Of a DNA stretch of 64,000 bases, positions 1 to 11,076 are shown one piece after another. The stretch is from Chamaecyparis obtusa. Its lineage: Eukaryota > Streptophyta > Pinopsida > Cupressales > Cupressaceae. The DNA lies in the NCBI GenBank assembly GCA_027943335.1, contig BSBK01003560.1, positions 1,181,001-1,245,000 of the forward strand, read 5' to 3'. The notes beneath the pieces are model-generated. The model saw only the letters and a list, made by a program, of their open reading frames with translations. It did not search any database and had not been told where the DNA came from. Both the position numbers and the translations under genes were made by a program. How positions within the stretch are numbered: the stretch's first letter is position 1; every line of letters starts with the position of its first letter.

Positions 1-560
1 TGGAAGGAAATGTCTTAGATGCATGATGTAATTTATGGATTTGAAGACTTGAAATGCTTGAATAGCTTACTTGCACTTGAATTGTTGATGATGAATGCCT
101 TCAATGGAGGGATGCTTGCTTACTTGAAACTCCTTGAATGCATAATATATTGCTTGGTAATGCTTGCATGAAGATGAGATGCCTTGAAATTAATGAATTG
201 AGATCATGAATTCTAGGTGTAATGAGATGTCTTTAGATATGAAAATGAGAGGAATAGGCCTCCTTTTATAGTGATTTCAAAGTCCAAATTTTTAAAGGCT
301 GGCTATGCTATAGGCAAGAAAATGAAAATATTTTGCATCAGGCCTGAAACCCACCAAAATTCAACCCCCAAGATATAGGTCAAATGAGGTTTGACGTATA
401 CCTAGAAGGGTAAATTTCAAGGTAGATTTTGTGGGACTCGAGAAGTATTAAAAGGTTTAGAGAAAAAAGAAAACATAAGTGAGAAAATCAAGCATAAATG
501 CATCCAAATCTTAAAATTACTAAAAAGGGGCCTAATAGGTATAAATTATGTAAATGGATT
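1..560 (-). mobile_element. LTR-like fragment with TATA promoter
   Basis: No coding potential is visible. Read on the minus strand, the segment has a TATA box within CACTATAAAAGGAGGCCT, then a pyrimidine-rich CTCATTT stretch and a zone rich in CAAGCAAGC/TTCAAG words. The same order of motifs occurs on the plus strand near 20,531, so the two segments are probably copies of one retrotransposon LTR family. No LTR end or target duplication can be fixed because the segment runs off the window. It could also be the promoter part of another dispersed repeat. Confidence 0.4.
262..273 (-). promoter_or_regulatory. TATA box of LTR-like fragment
   Basis: The minus strand reads CACTATAAAAGG. The match to the segment at 20,531-20,541 extends through AGGCCT and the following CTCATTT, which argues for a shared promoter rather than a chance AT-rich word. 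Confidence 0.4.
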
Positions 561-789
561 GATATTTGGGAAATATGCATAGAAATTAGAGACATTCTCA
601 AGTTTTGAACAACTAATATTGATATAGAGGATGCAAGAGGGATAGAAGAATGTGAAATCAATATGGGAAACCATAAATGCTAAAATGTGGATAAAAATGA
701 GCACCTAACAAAGGTGCTTATTTTTTAAGATGATACACATAGTAGCCATTTGGGGGAGTAGTTTTACCTTGTCCACAATATTCTAAGAA

Positions 790-1190
790 TCATTTAATCA
801 AAAGTCAATTTGGCTAAACAATCAGTAACCCCATTCCATTATCTAGGAATGTTTCTGAAAACAATAGAATTGAAAGTGCCACACAACCAAATAATTTTTG
901 TAATAATTAAGTGTAAGTTCCAACCAACACCATCCAGCTATTTTCTATTAATAAAAGACACTGTCACTTGAGAATCAAACTCGCAAATGATCCTTTTCCA
1001 ACCAAGAACTCTGCTATGTTCAACAACACACAAAATAGCCAAAGACTCCATAAGATTATTCATTTGAAAGCCTTTATAAATAGAAAAAATTTGGATGTCC
1101 CCAAAACTATCATGAGAAACCTCACTAATACCTGCATGAGCAAAATTATCTTGGGAAGAACCATTTGTATTTATTTTGAAAAATCCCTAT
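790..1190 (-). pseudogene. LINE RNase H domain remnant
   Basis: Conceptual translation of the minus strand shows the plant LINE RNase H pattern: NTNGSS at the start (first Asp replaced by Asn), NLMESLAIL (Glu position), CEFDSQ (third acidic site) and PR*WNGVTDCLAKL near the end (the RNase H tail). Stop codons interrupt it, for example in PR*WNGV, where the family expects a Glu or Arg codon. It belongs to the LINE around it and is not a host gene. Confidence 0.7.
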
Positions 1191-2791
1191 GGTGGAGGGG
1201 TCCAACGACCCTCCCTCTTCATTTTTCACAGAGGGTATCTATATCTATTTCTCATAACTTGACCAAAAATTGGTGGAGAACCTCTTGGAAGAGGAAAAGT
1301 AAGGAGAGTACAAATAGAAACATCCCTAGGATCTACACCTCTAGAAAAGTTATGGTTTGCTAAGATATTCTCCCAAAGAGAATGAACAATTTTCCACCAC
1401 AAATGTTGAAGGACCATCCTACTGTCCTAAAAAATCCTATGATTCCTCTCCAACCAAATATTCCAAATGATAAACAAGGGACCGACAACCTAGGCCACCT
1501 AAAGAAAAGGGGTCCTCATAGGGGGTCTCACCCAGTGGGCCAAAACTCAACCAAATAAGAAACATGCCAATAGAATTGACTCCAAAATATTCACCATAAG
1601 TGACAAATATCCTTAGGAAAGGGAGACTAAGAGAAAAGATGAGAGACATATTCCACATCAATGCAACACAAAATACACATCAATGGAACCTGGAAGCCCC
1701 ACTTACATTAATTTTCACACAAGACATTGATTATGAGTAACCATCCACAAGAAAAGTTTCACTTCAACCAAGAAAATTTACTCCAAACTTTCTTCCACCA
1801 AGGTAAATCAATACCTCCAAGTATATGTCTAAGAAGCTTGGAATAACCTACAGAAACATAATATTTTCCTATCAAGGCACTTCCCCAAGCCAAAACTTCT
1901 CACCCAACCAAAGAATTAGATTTCCTAGAAGAAAGAATCTAAGCCAACTCATTTTTATTCTCCTTTGAACCACTCAATGGATATTCAAAAAGGTCTCACC
2001 AACTATGTGCCATAGTTAATCCTATATTCTAAACACACTTATAATGAACAACCTTATTCCAACTAGTAGTCAAAACCCTATCAAAGAGAGGATGCAAATG
2101 TGAATATATTGAAAGTAAATGAGGAGTATCATCCCAAGAATCTAACCAAAAAAGAGCTTCAAATCCCTAATGATAGATCCAAAAAAGGCCCTTCTTAACA
2201 AGTTGAGCCCTATTTTTTAGAGTGTGCAAAATCATAGAGCCCCTTCCCTCCAAATGATAATGACTAACATCCACTTGATTGACACTAGCTAAATACCTAT
2301 GCCCAATAATCTGATCCCAAAGATGATTATGATTTGTACACCATCACCAATATAATTTGGCTACTAAATTCTTCCCATTCGAGATAAAGAATTGAAGATC
2401 TAGACCCCCTTCCTTCTTTGGATGACATTCAACATCCCATTAAAAAAGGCTCCACTTATAACTTTGCAAATTACCACTCCAAATAAATTTGCATGAGAGA
2501 GTCCAAGTCAAATTCTTTAATAAAATAAATAGGAGCTTCCTAAACAAAACTTCTATAAAAAGGAAGATCTTGAATCATTGATTGAAGCAGGTTAACCTTA
2601 GCAGTAGTGGAAAGTCACCATTGAGTCTAATGATTTACTTTCCTACATAAATTATCAAGAAAATCATGCCAAAGTGTCCTTGATTATCAAACAAAAACAA
2701 GGAGAACACCTAAATACAAGGGGATAAATCTAATTTGAAACCTAAATATAGAAATAATTCTCCTTTGACTAAGTTTCAAGGTATTAAGAAA

Positions 2792-3575
2792 TTATATTAA
2801 AGACTTATGATCATTGAATTTTTTACCCAAAAAAGCTAAGTAGATATCCAACATCCACCTAAAGGATTTTTCATCATTAACGTGAGAAACTCCCATAAGA
2901 GTAGTTTCATCCACAAACTCAAGATGAGAAAGCTTGTGCAATCCATGACCCCAAGTCCAGTCCTGAATCATACCCTGGGAAACCCAAGACTTGATAAGTC
3001 TACATAGGCCTTCAACCATAATAATAAATAAATAAGGGGAGAGAGGATCCCCTTGTTGAAGGACCATAGAAGATCCAACTAGCATTGAAGTTACTCATTG
3101 AGAATACCAGAGAAGGATAAGGAAGTAACACATCTCATAGTCCATCGAATGCACTCTAAACTAAAACCAAAGGATATGAGAATATTTTTCAAGAAGCTTC
3201 ACTTAAATCGATCATAATATTTGGCCAAATCAAGTTTGATGAGCATAGATTTATCTTTGGAAACTTCCATAGAGTGAATAGCCTTTGAAACCACTACCAT
3301 TCCATCAAGAATTTATCTTCTTGCCATAAAACCACCCTTCTCATCGAAGATTAAAATGGGGAGTAAAGGTTTGAGCCTCTCAACAATCATCTTGATAACA
3401 ATTTTATAGACAAGATTACACAATGCAATAGGCTTAAAAAGACCAGTTGATTAGCACCGTCCTTTTTAGAAATCATAAAAAGGAAAGTAGAATTCACATC
3501 CTTAAGAATTTGTTTGCTGCAATAAGATTCATGAAGCACTTCCAAAAATTCCAAATTGACAATATTCCAGATTCC
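2792..3575 (-). pseudogene. LINE reverse transcriptase remnant
   Basis: The 97-codon open stretch 2,792-3,085 carries QQGDPLSPYLFIIMVEGL, the RT motif before the active site, followed by HLEFVDETTLMG. The FADD active-site box of LINE RT is here FVDE, so the second catalytic Asp is lost. Upstream on the minus strand, FLFMISKKD-like and NIVNLEFLEVLHE-like pieces continue the domain to 3,575, where the MITE interrupts it. The KALGPDGF box lies beyond the MITE at about 4,225-4,270. The enzyme is certainly inactive. Confidence 0.8.
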
Positions 3576-3578
3576 TAA

Positions 3579-4224
3579 GGGCCCGTTTGGTTCTTGGTAT
3601 TAACCTGGAATAGTCATTATTTATTGCGAGAGTTAAGTAATTCACCATTTTGGCCATTTTTTTAATTCCTGAATTAGAAAATTAATCCCCATTTTAGGGC
3701 CAATGCTTGGATTAATTAATTCCAAAAAATCCTAGAATTCATTTTCTATTCCAGAATAAGCTTTTCATGGATTCAAAATTACAACAAAATGTATAAGTTT
3801 TTTGGGTCCATGCGTAAACGGTTAAGGGATTATAATCTTATTTTTTAATAATTTTTTTAAAAATAATTTTTAATAATTTTATTTTTATTAAGTTAATAAT
3901 ACATATTTTAATTTAAAAATATATAAGTTAAAAATACATATATATTTTAATTAAAAAACCAGCAACAAAAATGACAAGTTCAAAAATTAAAATTTATAAG
4001 AATTTTTTTTTTATAATTATAATTTTTTAATAAGTTAAAAATACATATTGTTCAATTAATTAAAAAAATGAAAAATAATTCTTATTCCAATTCCACATTA
4101 TGGGATCCAAACACAGAATAGATTATTCCAGCTTTTGTTTTCAAGATTAATTAATCTGAGAATAGATCCTTATTCTAGAATAGGCCTATTCTGGATAAAT
4201 TAATTCCATGGACCAAATGGGCCC
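3579..4224. mobile_element. MITE, Harbinger/Tourist-like
   Basis: A 646-bp AT-rich, non-coding insertion. It begins GGGCCCGTTTGGTTC and ends with the near-complement GGACCAAATGGGCCC, giving terminal inverted repeats of about 15 bp. It is flanked by TAA at 3,576-3,578 and at 4,225-4,227. A 3-bp TAA duplication with GGGCCCGTTTGG termini is known for PIF/Harbinger (Tourist-type) elements. Removing it and one TAA rejoins the LINE RT coding sequence across the GPDG box. No transposase is inside, so it is non-autonomous. Confidence 0.85.
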
Positions 4225-4345
4225 TAAAAGAATTCCATAGGAACCCATCTGGGCCCAGAGCCTTACTCTTAAACATTCTAAACACAACCTCCTCCAACTT
4301 AGATATAGACCCCATCAAAAGTGCCATGCTAGAGCCCATCAATGT

Positions 4346-4641
4346 TCTTTTCAAAACATTACTTCACTTCATACGCCTATTCATGCTTTAATTCCATTTG
4401 ACCAACCCATGCTTGAACCAATGGAGGAAGAGAATTTAAACAAGGTAAAATTGAACAAATATGACAATTCTATTTGTCTTAGATTCTATTACACTTAATT
4501 TGGATGAATAACATACTATTGATCATGATGTTCTTGATGCTAACAATTCTATTCATGTTAGTGATTTTGATGACATGTATGAAACTATTGACATTGATCA
4601 TTAGTTACCAGCTATTCTTTCACAACAATTATCTATCACTC
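4346..4641. other. Flank with decayed coding-like sequence
   Basis: Plus-strand translation of about 4,462-4,641 gives an acidic, mostly open peptide with pieces such as NNSIHVSDFDDMYETIDID and LPAILSQQLSITP, broken by TAA and TAG. The same frame continues past the CACTA element at 23,881 (LVTNKVTYLHNM) if the element and one CTC are removed. I do not recognise the protein. It may be a decayed exon or part of an older transposon. Confidence 0.3.
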
Positions 4642-4658
4642 CACTAGTACATTTGAGA
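4642..4658 (+). repeat. Left CACTA terminal inverted repeat
   Basis: CACTAGTACATTTGAGA, preceded by CTC. It pairs with 23,861-23,877. Most mismatches lie at positions 6-7 and after position 14. Confidence 0.55.
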
Positions 4659-4689
4659 CTTTTTCTAACATCAGATTGTCAAAATTTAG

Positions 4690-5560
4690 ACAGTATACCG
4701 TCGATTAAGTGACACCACCCGATGTCGTAGTTTTGTAGTTGAAAAAGGTGACAGCTACGATGGGCGTCATAAGTGCGACGACTATAGCCATCACAAAAAG
4801 GGGGTTTCAACACAACAAATACACCATCGGGTCTATTTGTAGCCGTCCCACTTTTGACGGATCATCGTCGAACGTAGTTAGTTTATCGATGAAAATGTTG
4901 TACATGTGATGGTTAACCATCGTAATGTTCCGATGTCTAACTGTCATTGGTAGATTATTTACTGATGGAAATGCTATTCATGCGATGATTATCTATCAGA
5001 AGTTTTTGATAGATTGTTCTCACTTTTCTAATGCTGTCGTAATTGTGACATAAATCACAATTTTTTTAAAAAAAAATATATATTTGTCAATTGAGTTTGA
5101 CTCGATTGGTGTTCTTGCAGATTTGGTTGTCATTCGAAGATGACTTTGCAGTAGATTCGGTAGCGGCTCGTAGATTATTGAGTTGAGTCTAGAGACTTGG
5201 ATTTGTAGATCACTATTGTGTCCATGATGACTTGGGAGAAGTCTTCTTCTAGGCAAACTGAGCTGAGAGACTTGGATTATAGAAAGTGGGTCATTTGATG
5301 TGACTTATGAGACATTGGATGCCTCTTCACAACGGGTTTGTGGTGCGGTCTGTGGTGTTTCTTTGCGACTGGGTTCTTGGCAGAGATCTGTTGATTTGGT
5401 AGCCATTGAGATGGATCGATATGACTTGATCTTGGGTCAAGAATTCTTGAGGCGAACTGAAGTGATCATTTCTCCTTGAAGTGATTGATGTTTCCGACAG
5501 ATAGTCGTCACTTTTAGTTTTGTCATCGATTATTCTTTGGTTTCTATTGTAATTGTGACG
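4690..5560. repeat. CpG-rich subterminal zone
   Basis: This zone is far richer in CG than its surroundings, with scattered CGTCG, CGACG, GACGG and TCGTAAT words in both orientations. Such dispersed short motifs next to the termini are where CACTA transposases of the TNPA type bind in characterised elements. Two similar segments, at about 5,035-5,090 and 5,545-5,600, share a TAATTGTGAC start and a poly-A plus ATATATTT tail, so part of the zone is a roughly 510-bp direct duplication. No intact gene is visible. Confidence 0.45.
5390..5479 (+). pseudogene. Retropepsin (gypsy protease) fragment
   Basis: Thirty codons, ended by TGA, translate to VDLVAIEMDRYDLILGQEFL and a short tail. This resembles the C-terminal half of Ty3/gypsy aspartic proteases, where a hydrophobic strand is followed by D-x-hh-LG-x-(D/E)-(F/W)-L. 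The catalytic DSGA/DTGA half is not seen upstream in frame. It sits in the subterminal zone of the CACTA candidate, so it may be a captured or older fragment. The match is short. Confidence 0.4.
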
Positions 5561-5807
5561 ACTCACACTATTTTTTAAAAAGAAATATATATTTCTCGTA
5601 TGTTGATTAAGATCTCAAATTATTGAGCTTCTCTTTGTTTCAATAATAGTTTAACATTTTCTACTTAATAGGGTCAACCACGTGAAGGTGGAAGCTCACT
5701 TGGCCCCTCCTAGGATTCTCTTATGACCCTTTACGAAACTTTAAGACCTCTAAGATGTATTCTTAGGGATCGTAAAGGGTCATAAAGGGTCATAAGGGGT
5801 CCTGGGA

Positions 5808-6108
5808 CACAATAACTAAGAAACATAAATGTAGGCATCATGGTCACAATTGTTTGGAGACACAACATAATTGAATGCTATTCCCAGACGATGCAACAAA
5901 ACCACTACTCCTGTAGTTCTAAGTGTACACTGCGGGATCCAAAAACCAAAGATAAATTCCTTATCTTTGGTTTTTGGATCCCACAATGTCCACTTTGAAC
6001 TGCAGGAGTAGTGGTTGTGTTGCATCATCTGGGTATAGCATTCAATTATGTTGTGTCTCCAAACAATTGGGACCATGATGCCTACATTTATGTTTCTCAG
6101 CTATTGTG
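5808..6108. repeat. Near-perfect 148-bp inverted repeat (hairpin)
   Basis: The left arm, 5,808-5,955, is followed by a 5-base loop (ATTCC) and then by its near-perfect reverse complement at 5,961-6,108. Only about a dozen mismatches are visible. If transcribed it would fold into one long hairpin. Upstream, 5,720-5,805, is a second, weaker inverted repeat around CCTTTACG/CGTAAAGG. There is no coding capacity. It could be a foldback MITE, a young MIRNA-like or hairpin-siRNA locus, or a recent inverted duplication. Confidence 0.85.
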
Positions 6109-6155
6109 ATACCTACATTTATGTTTTGTAGCTGTCATGTTTATTTACATGTTCT

Positions 6156-7066
6156 TTGTGTTTGGCTTCTCTTTGTTGCATCGAAAATAAGATTTTCCCA
6201 CTTTGAATCGAGAATGCGCGTGCAACACAAGCAAAATATGCACGGATAGCAGGTGGAGCTGAGAAGACCCAACATGTTTACATTTTTTTAATAGGTCAAC
6301 ATTACAATGTTCATGATGGTCTATAACTTAAAGTACACAATTAAAGACCTCTATAAAAAATGCAAACCTGTTGGGTCTTTCAGCTCCACCTACTATCTAT
6401 GCATATGAATTGAGATTGCATATTGAACTAGGCGTCTCCTTCTGCATTGCCTAAAACCAAGAGACTGTCACAGTTAACATCTAAAATCATCATTGAACTT
6501 TTGTTATTATTAAAAAGTACGTGCTAGTCTCCTTTGTTTCTTGTACACCATCTCTATTGGCAAGTTTCTTCATGGATGGCCTCCACTTTCTTCCCCACTA
6601 CAACTGTAACCACTATTCATTCTCTTGCGATCATTACTATCTTCTCTATTGATCATACCTCCACTACAATTTCTCTGATGAAAATTTCCAAATTCACTAT
6701 TTGGTATTCCTTCATCTCCCCTCAACTCCATCACTTATGTGTATGGCTTCTCTCCCTCGCATCGAAAATAAGATTTTTTCCACTCTGAATCGAGAATGCA
6801 CATGCAACACAAGCAGAATATGCACAGATAGCAGATGGAGTTGAAAAACACAACACGTTTAAATTTTTTTAATAGGTCAAAATTACAATGTTCGCGATGG
6901 TCTATAACTTAAAATACGCAATTAAAGACCTCTATAAAAATGTAACCTTCTTGTGTTTTTTAGCTCCACCTGATATCTTATGTATATGAATTGAGATTGC
7001 ATATTGAACTAGGCATCTCCTTCTGCATTGCCTGAAACCAAGAGATTGTCATAGTTAACATCTAAA
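6156..7066. repeat. Tandem segment duplication with hairpins
   Basis: The segment 6,156-6,487 recurs at 6,737-7,066, an offset of 581 bp, with scattered substitutions. Each copy contains an inverted repeat: a GATAGCAGGTGGAGCT-like arm pairs with an AGCTCCACCTACTATC-like arm (6,245-6,285 with 6,357-6,398; 6,826-6,868 with 6,937-6,976). The loop holds a shorter AGGTC...GACCT repeat. Between the copies lies about 250 bp of Ser/Thr-rich non-homologous sequence with no clear function. Short open stretches overlapping it are not supported as genes. Confidence 0.75.
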
Positions 7067-8189
7067 TGGTGCATCTCATCATCATAACTAATCCACCTTA
7101 AACAATTGATTAACCATTCTAGACAAGATGATGATTTATGGTATTTTGTGAAGCTTCTAACTTGGTAGTTGCAATCAACATTTGTATTACAAGTTTTGTT
7201 GTTGTTCAAGTATTGTGTTTTCGAAAAGAACCCATTGAACATTCTAATACTAATTTCTCCCAAAATATGAAATCCACTAAAATTTAGCGAAAACCCCTCC
7301 AACATTACAACTATGTATAAAAGGAAACTCAGTGTATAAACATGGAACTAAGCTCAAACACATGTAAATAAACATCAGTCATTATCAAATAAGTTGCATA
7401 AATGAGAATCATTTTTTTTGGCTTTCTCTTTTTTTTTGCTTCCCTGTATTGTTGCAGAGGTGTATCCATGTCCACAGTGTCATTTCTTCTAGGCCATGCA
7501 CGTGATCTCACTTTTCTTTGCAAAGGTGGGTCCTCTGCAATAACAAATAAAAGGCTTCAATTAAAAACATATTATCATAATTGGGGTTAATTTAAAAATA
7601 TATTCATTATTGTTACAAGCATTTCAATACATTAAAAAACATAAACATGATGCTCTTTACCTTGTCCAACCACATCATCTTGCCCGACAGCTTGAACCTC
7701 AACACGCTCATCGGGAACAACCTCTACATCCCCTGCAACTGCAATACAAAATGTTTTATTAATGCCAACACATTATAATTAATTTTTTATTACAACGCCA
7801 AATTCAATTTAACATGTTTTCTTGTATTAAATATTCATTAATCAAAATTCAAATAGAAAATGTATACCTTGAGTACAACAATTCACATTAGAATTGATGC
7901 CTCCATCGTGTTCGGCCGGTGCAATATCAATATTGGCAGGCTGCATTCCAATGTAAATAATTAGTACATTTATCGATAATATATACATATAAATACAAGA
8001 CAAATACTAAGAAATGTTAATCATTTAGTTTAATACATATAAATATATTCACTTTAAAGTTTTAAACAAATATATAATCAGCGTTTCCTTACTTAAAACA
8101 AATATATTCACTTTATATTGGAACTTAACATCAAATACAGTAATTGGTAAAGTTTTCAACTTAAAATAAAAATCAATTGTCTTATTTAC

Positions 8190-9064
8190 GTGTTCAACAG
8201 ATCCATCAAAAGAATGTGCACTCATTGCTCGGTATCATTCAGCCATGACTTTATAGCCTTGTTTGTAGCCTATTTTTTTGTCCTCTTCAGTAATGGGTTT
8301 TTTGAACTCCAAGGCCTACATTTTTTATTGGTATTATGAATTTTTATTGTAGTGAATTTCATCAAAACTAAATTGATTGCAATTTAGTTATAAATATTTA
8401 CATACAATTTTTCATTTACTAATACTTACAACTTGTGCAGCAAGTTTTGAATATCCACCTGAGCCAAGCTTGTGTTGCTCATGCTTTTTTTTCTTACTGA
8501 TGTTTCCTTTGTTGTGTCAGGAAACCTATGTGATGTTTGAAATATGTTAGATCGCATAAGTACAAAGAGTAAATAGTACATAATTTCATTATTAACATTA
8601 TCATGTACCTTCTTTCCTTGGGTGATACTACTCGTCCACTATGTCTTGCACTTCTCTCAAGTGCATCCTTTTTAAGATCCTCCCACTCATTAATAGGAAT
8701 ATAGGGAGGTCACTCGTAATAAGGGTTGTGTTCTATTTGGCTCATGTAGTTGTCCCTAATATACTTCAAAATAGTGCCCACTTTGTCAAGGAGTCTAAGT
8801 CTATGAAACATGTCGGGTCCAAAAAGTGTTGTCATAGAGTCAATGAATTTATTCTTTAACCCTTTATCTTGTGCTGACCACCTTTTAAGAAAAAAAATTG
8901 TTAGATTCATAAATGAAGTGAAGCTACCTTTTAATTTACTTGAAGAAAGGGATGAAACAAAATCTAATCTTGCAATGAAATCAAAATATGATACCATGTG
9001 CGTATGGTTGGCCCAAAAATGCGCAAACATTCATCATTAAGTTTTTTATAAAATAGATTATTCC
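8190..9064 (-). pseudogene. Transposase_24-like exons
   Basis: Four exons encode a region like the plant Ptta/En/Spm transposase family (Transposase_24). Visible are ECLRIFGPTIRTW, FIDSMTTLFGPDMFHRLRLL, YIPINEWEDLKKDALERS, the KKKHEQHKLGSGGYSKLAAQ box (family hallmark: a basic run, then H-x-x-GSGGY or GSKSF), and ITEEDKKIGYKQGY. Two TGA codons replace probable CGA (after NPYYE) and TGG (after VMAE), and the A run before KHEQH has lost a base. These proteins are associated with CACTA elements, in line with the location. Confidence 0.6.
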
Positions 9065-10313
9065 CTGCAAGATAATTACGAGATTATTATGATTAGTTAT
9101 TGCAAGGGACCACATAGGGGGTTAGTGCATTACATTATGAGTATTATATTATACAGTAAAAAAAGGATCAATCTTTAAAGTACTTGGAAGCTGGGCTACG
9201 CTCAAGGGAAGTCCATCTTCATTGCTCAAGAGCAATTGGTCACAATTCTGTATTGTTCCTATACATTTAATATGAGTACATCCAGGGATTGCGTCATCGC
9301 CTCCTACATAAAATGAATCCAATATTACAAAATGCCCCCTAAGAAAGAATATATATAGTTCAAGTGAAATAAACACATGATAAATAAGAGAGAAAAAGAG
9401 GAGTCTACTTACCAATAGTAGGTGTTGCCATCGCATCTGTGGTCATGCTACGCGTTGCTGACATTGCAGGCGGAACTACCTTTGTGGATTTGATCCTCAT
9501 ACCAGGCACCGTACTCAACATAGGTTCAATAGTAGGTGTTGAACAAAAATATTGTTAGAGCATAAAAAAATATGGATAACCATGGACAAGATGGAGGATA
9601 AAACATGTGATGTACCACCCAAAGTATTTGCATCTGAGGTGTTGCCCTTTAATCTATTTAGCATCCCCTGTAAAGAGAACACATATATATATTTTAGTTA
9701 ACGACATAAATAAAATAGTATACTATAAAAATAATTATTGAACTTTTGTTATAATTAAAAACTACATTAATACTTACTCTATAGTTCTGAACACAGCCAA
9801 TCAACATGTCCTCTCTCCTCTGTATTTCAGGAGTATGAGGTTGAATATCTGTCATTCGAGCTAACTCTTTTGATATTGCACAAAGGACCCTTTCCAGTGC
9901 AACCACGGGATAAACCTCTGATAAAAAATCAACATCGAATGGATCATGCTCAACTTGTGGCTCCTCGTGGACTACTTGTTCCTTTCCCTTTTTCTGATCA
10001 GCACTCGTTTGTGAGAACAATATTATTAGCCCTTTATTTAAAAGCAATCCAAAATAGTAGAACAACAAAAAATATGCATTAACATAACAAAAAATACGCA
10101 TTAACATTTTTCTTGTATGTGCATTTGTACAATAACAATGAGTTTTACTTGTCGGGAAGAAGTAGTCCCATGAGAACTATCACCGTCATGTGTATCATAT
10201 GGCTGTTGATCCATCCTATAGCTCTGTATTTCAAAAAAATCATTCAGACATGTTAAAACACGTGTTCTTATTCTAAGCTACGTTGAATAATAGACAATTA
10301 TCAAAATGCATAC

Positions 10314-11076
10314 CACCTTGTCCATGATAGTGATGGGGTTTTTTTTATCTATGCGATTCAAATTGTAATCGATAAGCAACTCCTCGCCTCCATGTATTGA
10401 TTTGATCACACATACAAATATGCGATTTCCCTTGCGCACCTCAAATATACAATTGGGTTGGTTCTTAGTTGACACAGGCCATGTACTATTTATAAAACCT
10501 ACAATATTCCTTGATGCTTTTGGTCTTCCGTCAACGTATATAGCAATTGTTTTACTTTGTTCAATAAATTTTTGTTGTATATAATTTTCCGCAAGTGCAT
10601 ACCTACACACTTTTTTTAGATTTAACAATCTGCATCCAACTACTATAATCATAACAAGGTCTGACATACTCCATCAATTAGACAACTTTGTTGTAAGAGA
10701 CCTTTATGCCATCCATGGAAAATAAGCCCAAACCATGTAATGAAGACGGTGCTATGCGATATATCCTCTCTTTAACACAAAAATTAGTGTTTATTGAAGG
10801 AAGTTCATCGGGGACCCATTGTTTCTGTAGATGTTTGTACCTAAAGGGAAACTCAGAGTCGCCTTTTCTCTCATCATCATAAGAACACGACCCCCCTTGA
10901 GCAAGGAAAAATTTCATGCGTTTATTGAATTTCTTTTTGATCTTTTGACCTCGAGTTGATCTCAATGAATTACACATACTAAATGTCTCACTTTCTTCTT
11001 CCATTCCTAGATTTTCCTTGCTCGAGGAAGACAATTCTGACAAATACCTATTTGCTAGTCCTTGCACTTCATGCAA
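10314..11076 (-). pseudogene. SET-domain exon
   Basis: SET domains transfer methyl groups from S-adenosylmethionine to lysine, usually on histones. The minus strand shows a basic Ser-rich leader (SSSSKENLGMEEESE), then YRIAPSSLHGLGLFSMDGIKV (the N-SET GxG-type start), LMEYV, and in a shifted frame IYVDGRPKASRNIVGFINST, QPNCIFE and GEELLIDYN. These match the family's RFINHSC, PNC and GEELxxDY boxes, including the catalytic-type Tyr; the H-S-C of NHSC is replaced by S-T here. A TAA after NKVV and a one-base excess in an A run near 10,600 break the frame, so this copy cannot make a whole domain. Confidence 0.75.

Larger units (their letters stand above)
720..4345 (-). mobile_element. Decayed L1-type LINE, 5'-truncated
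   Basis: Read on the minus strand, the order is reverse transcriptase (about 4,345 to 2,790), a connector with the WLERNHRIF motif typical of plant L1 elements (about 1,430), and a C-terminal RNase H (about 1,190 to 760). This is the standard plant L1 ORF2 order. No endonuclease or ORF1 is visible upstream of about 4,345, so the copy is probably 5'-truncated. Stops and frameshifts are frequent. A MITE splits the RT (3,579-4,224). A small stem-loop, GCACCT/AGGTGC at 701-717, and a short A-rich run on the minus strand mark a plausible 3' end near 720. The family looks the same as the longer LINE at 56,960-64,000. Confidence 0.8.

Noticed and set aside
7009..7305. 98-codon open stretch on the minus strand, ending in the hairpin duplication
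   Set aside because: Part of it is the duplicated repeat. It has no recognised domain, and the neighbouring SET/Transposase_24 gene already ends at 7,329 with a stop.
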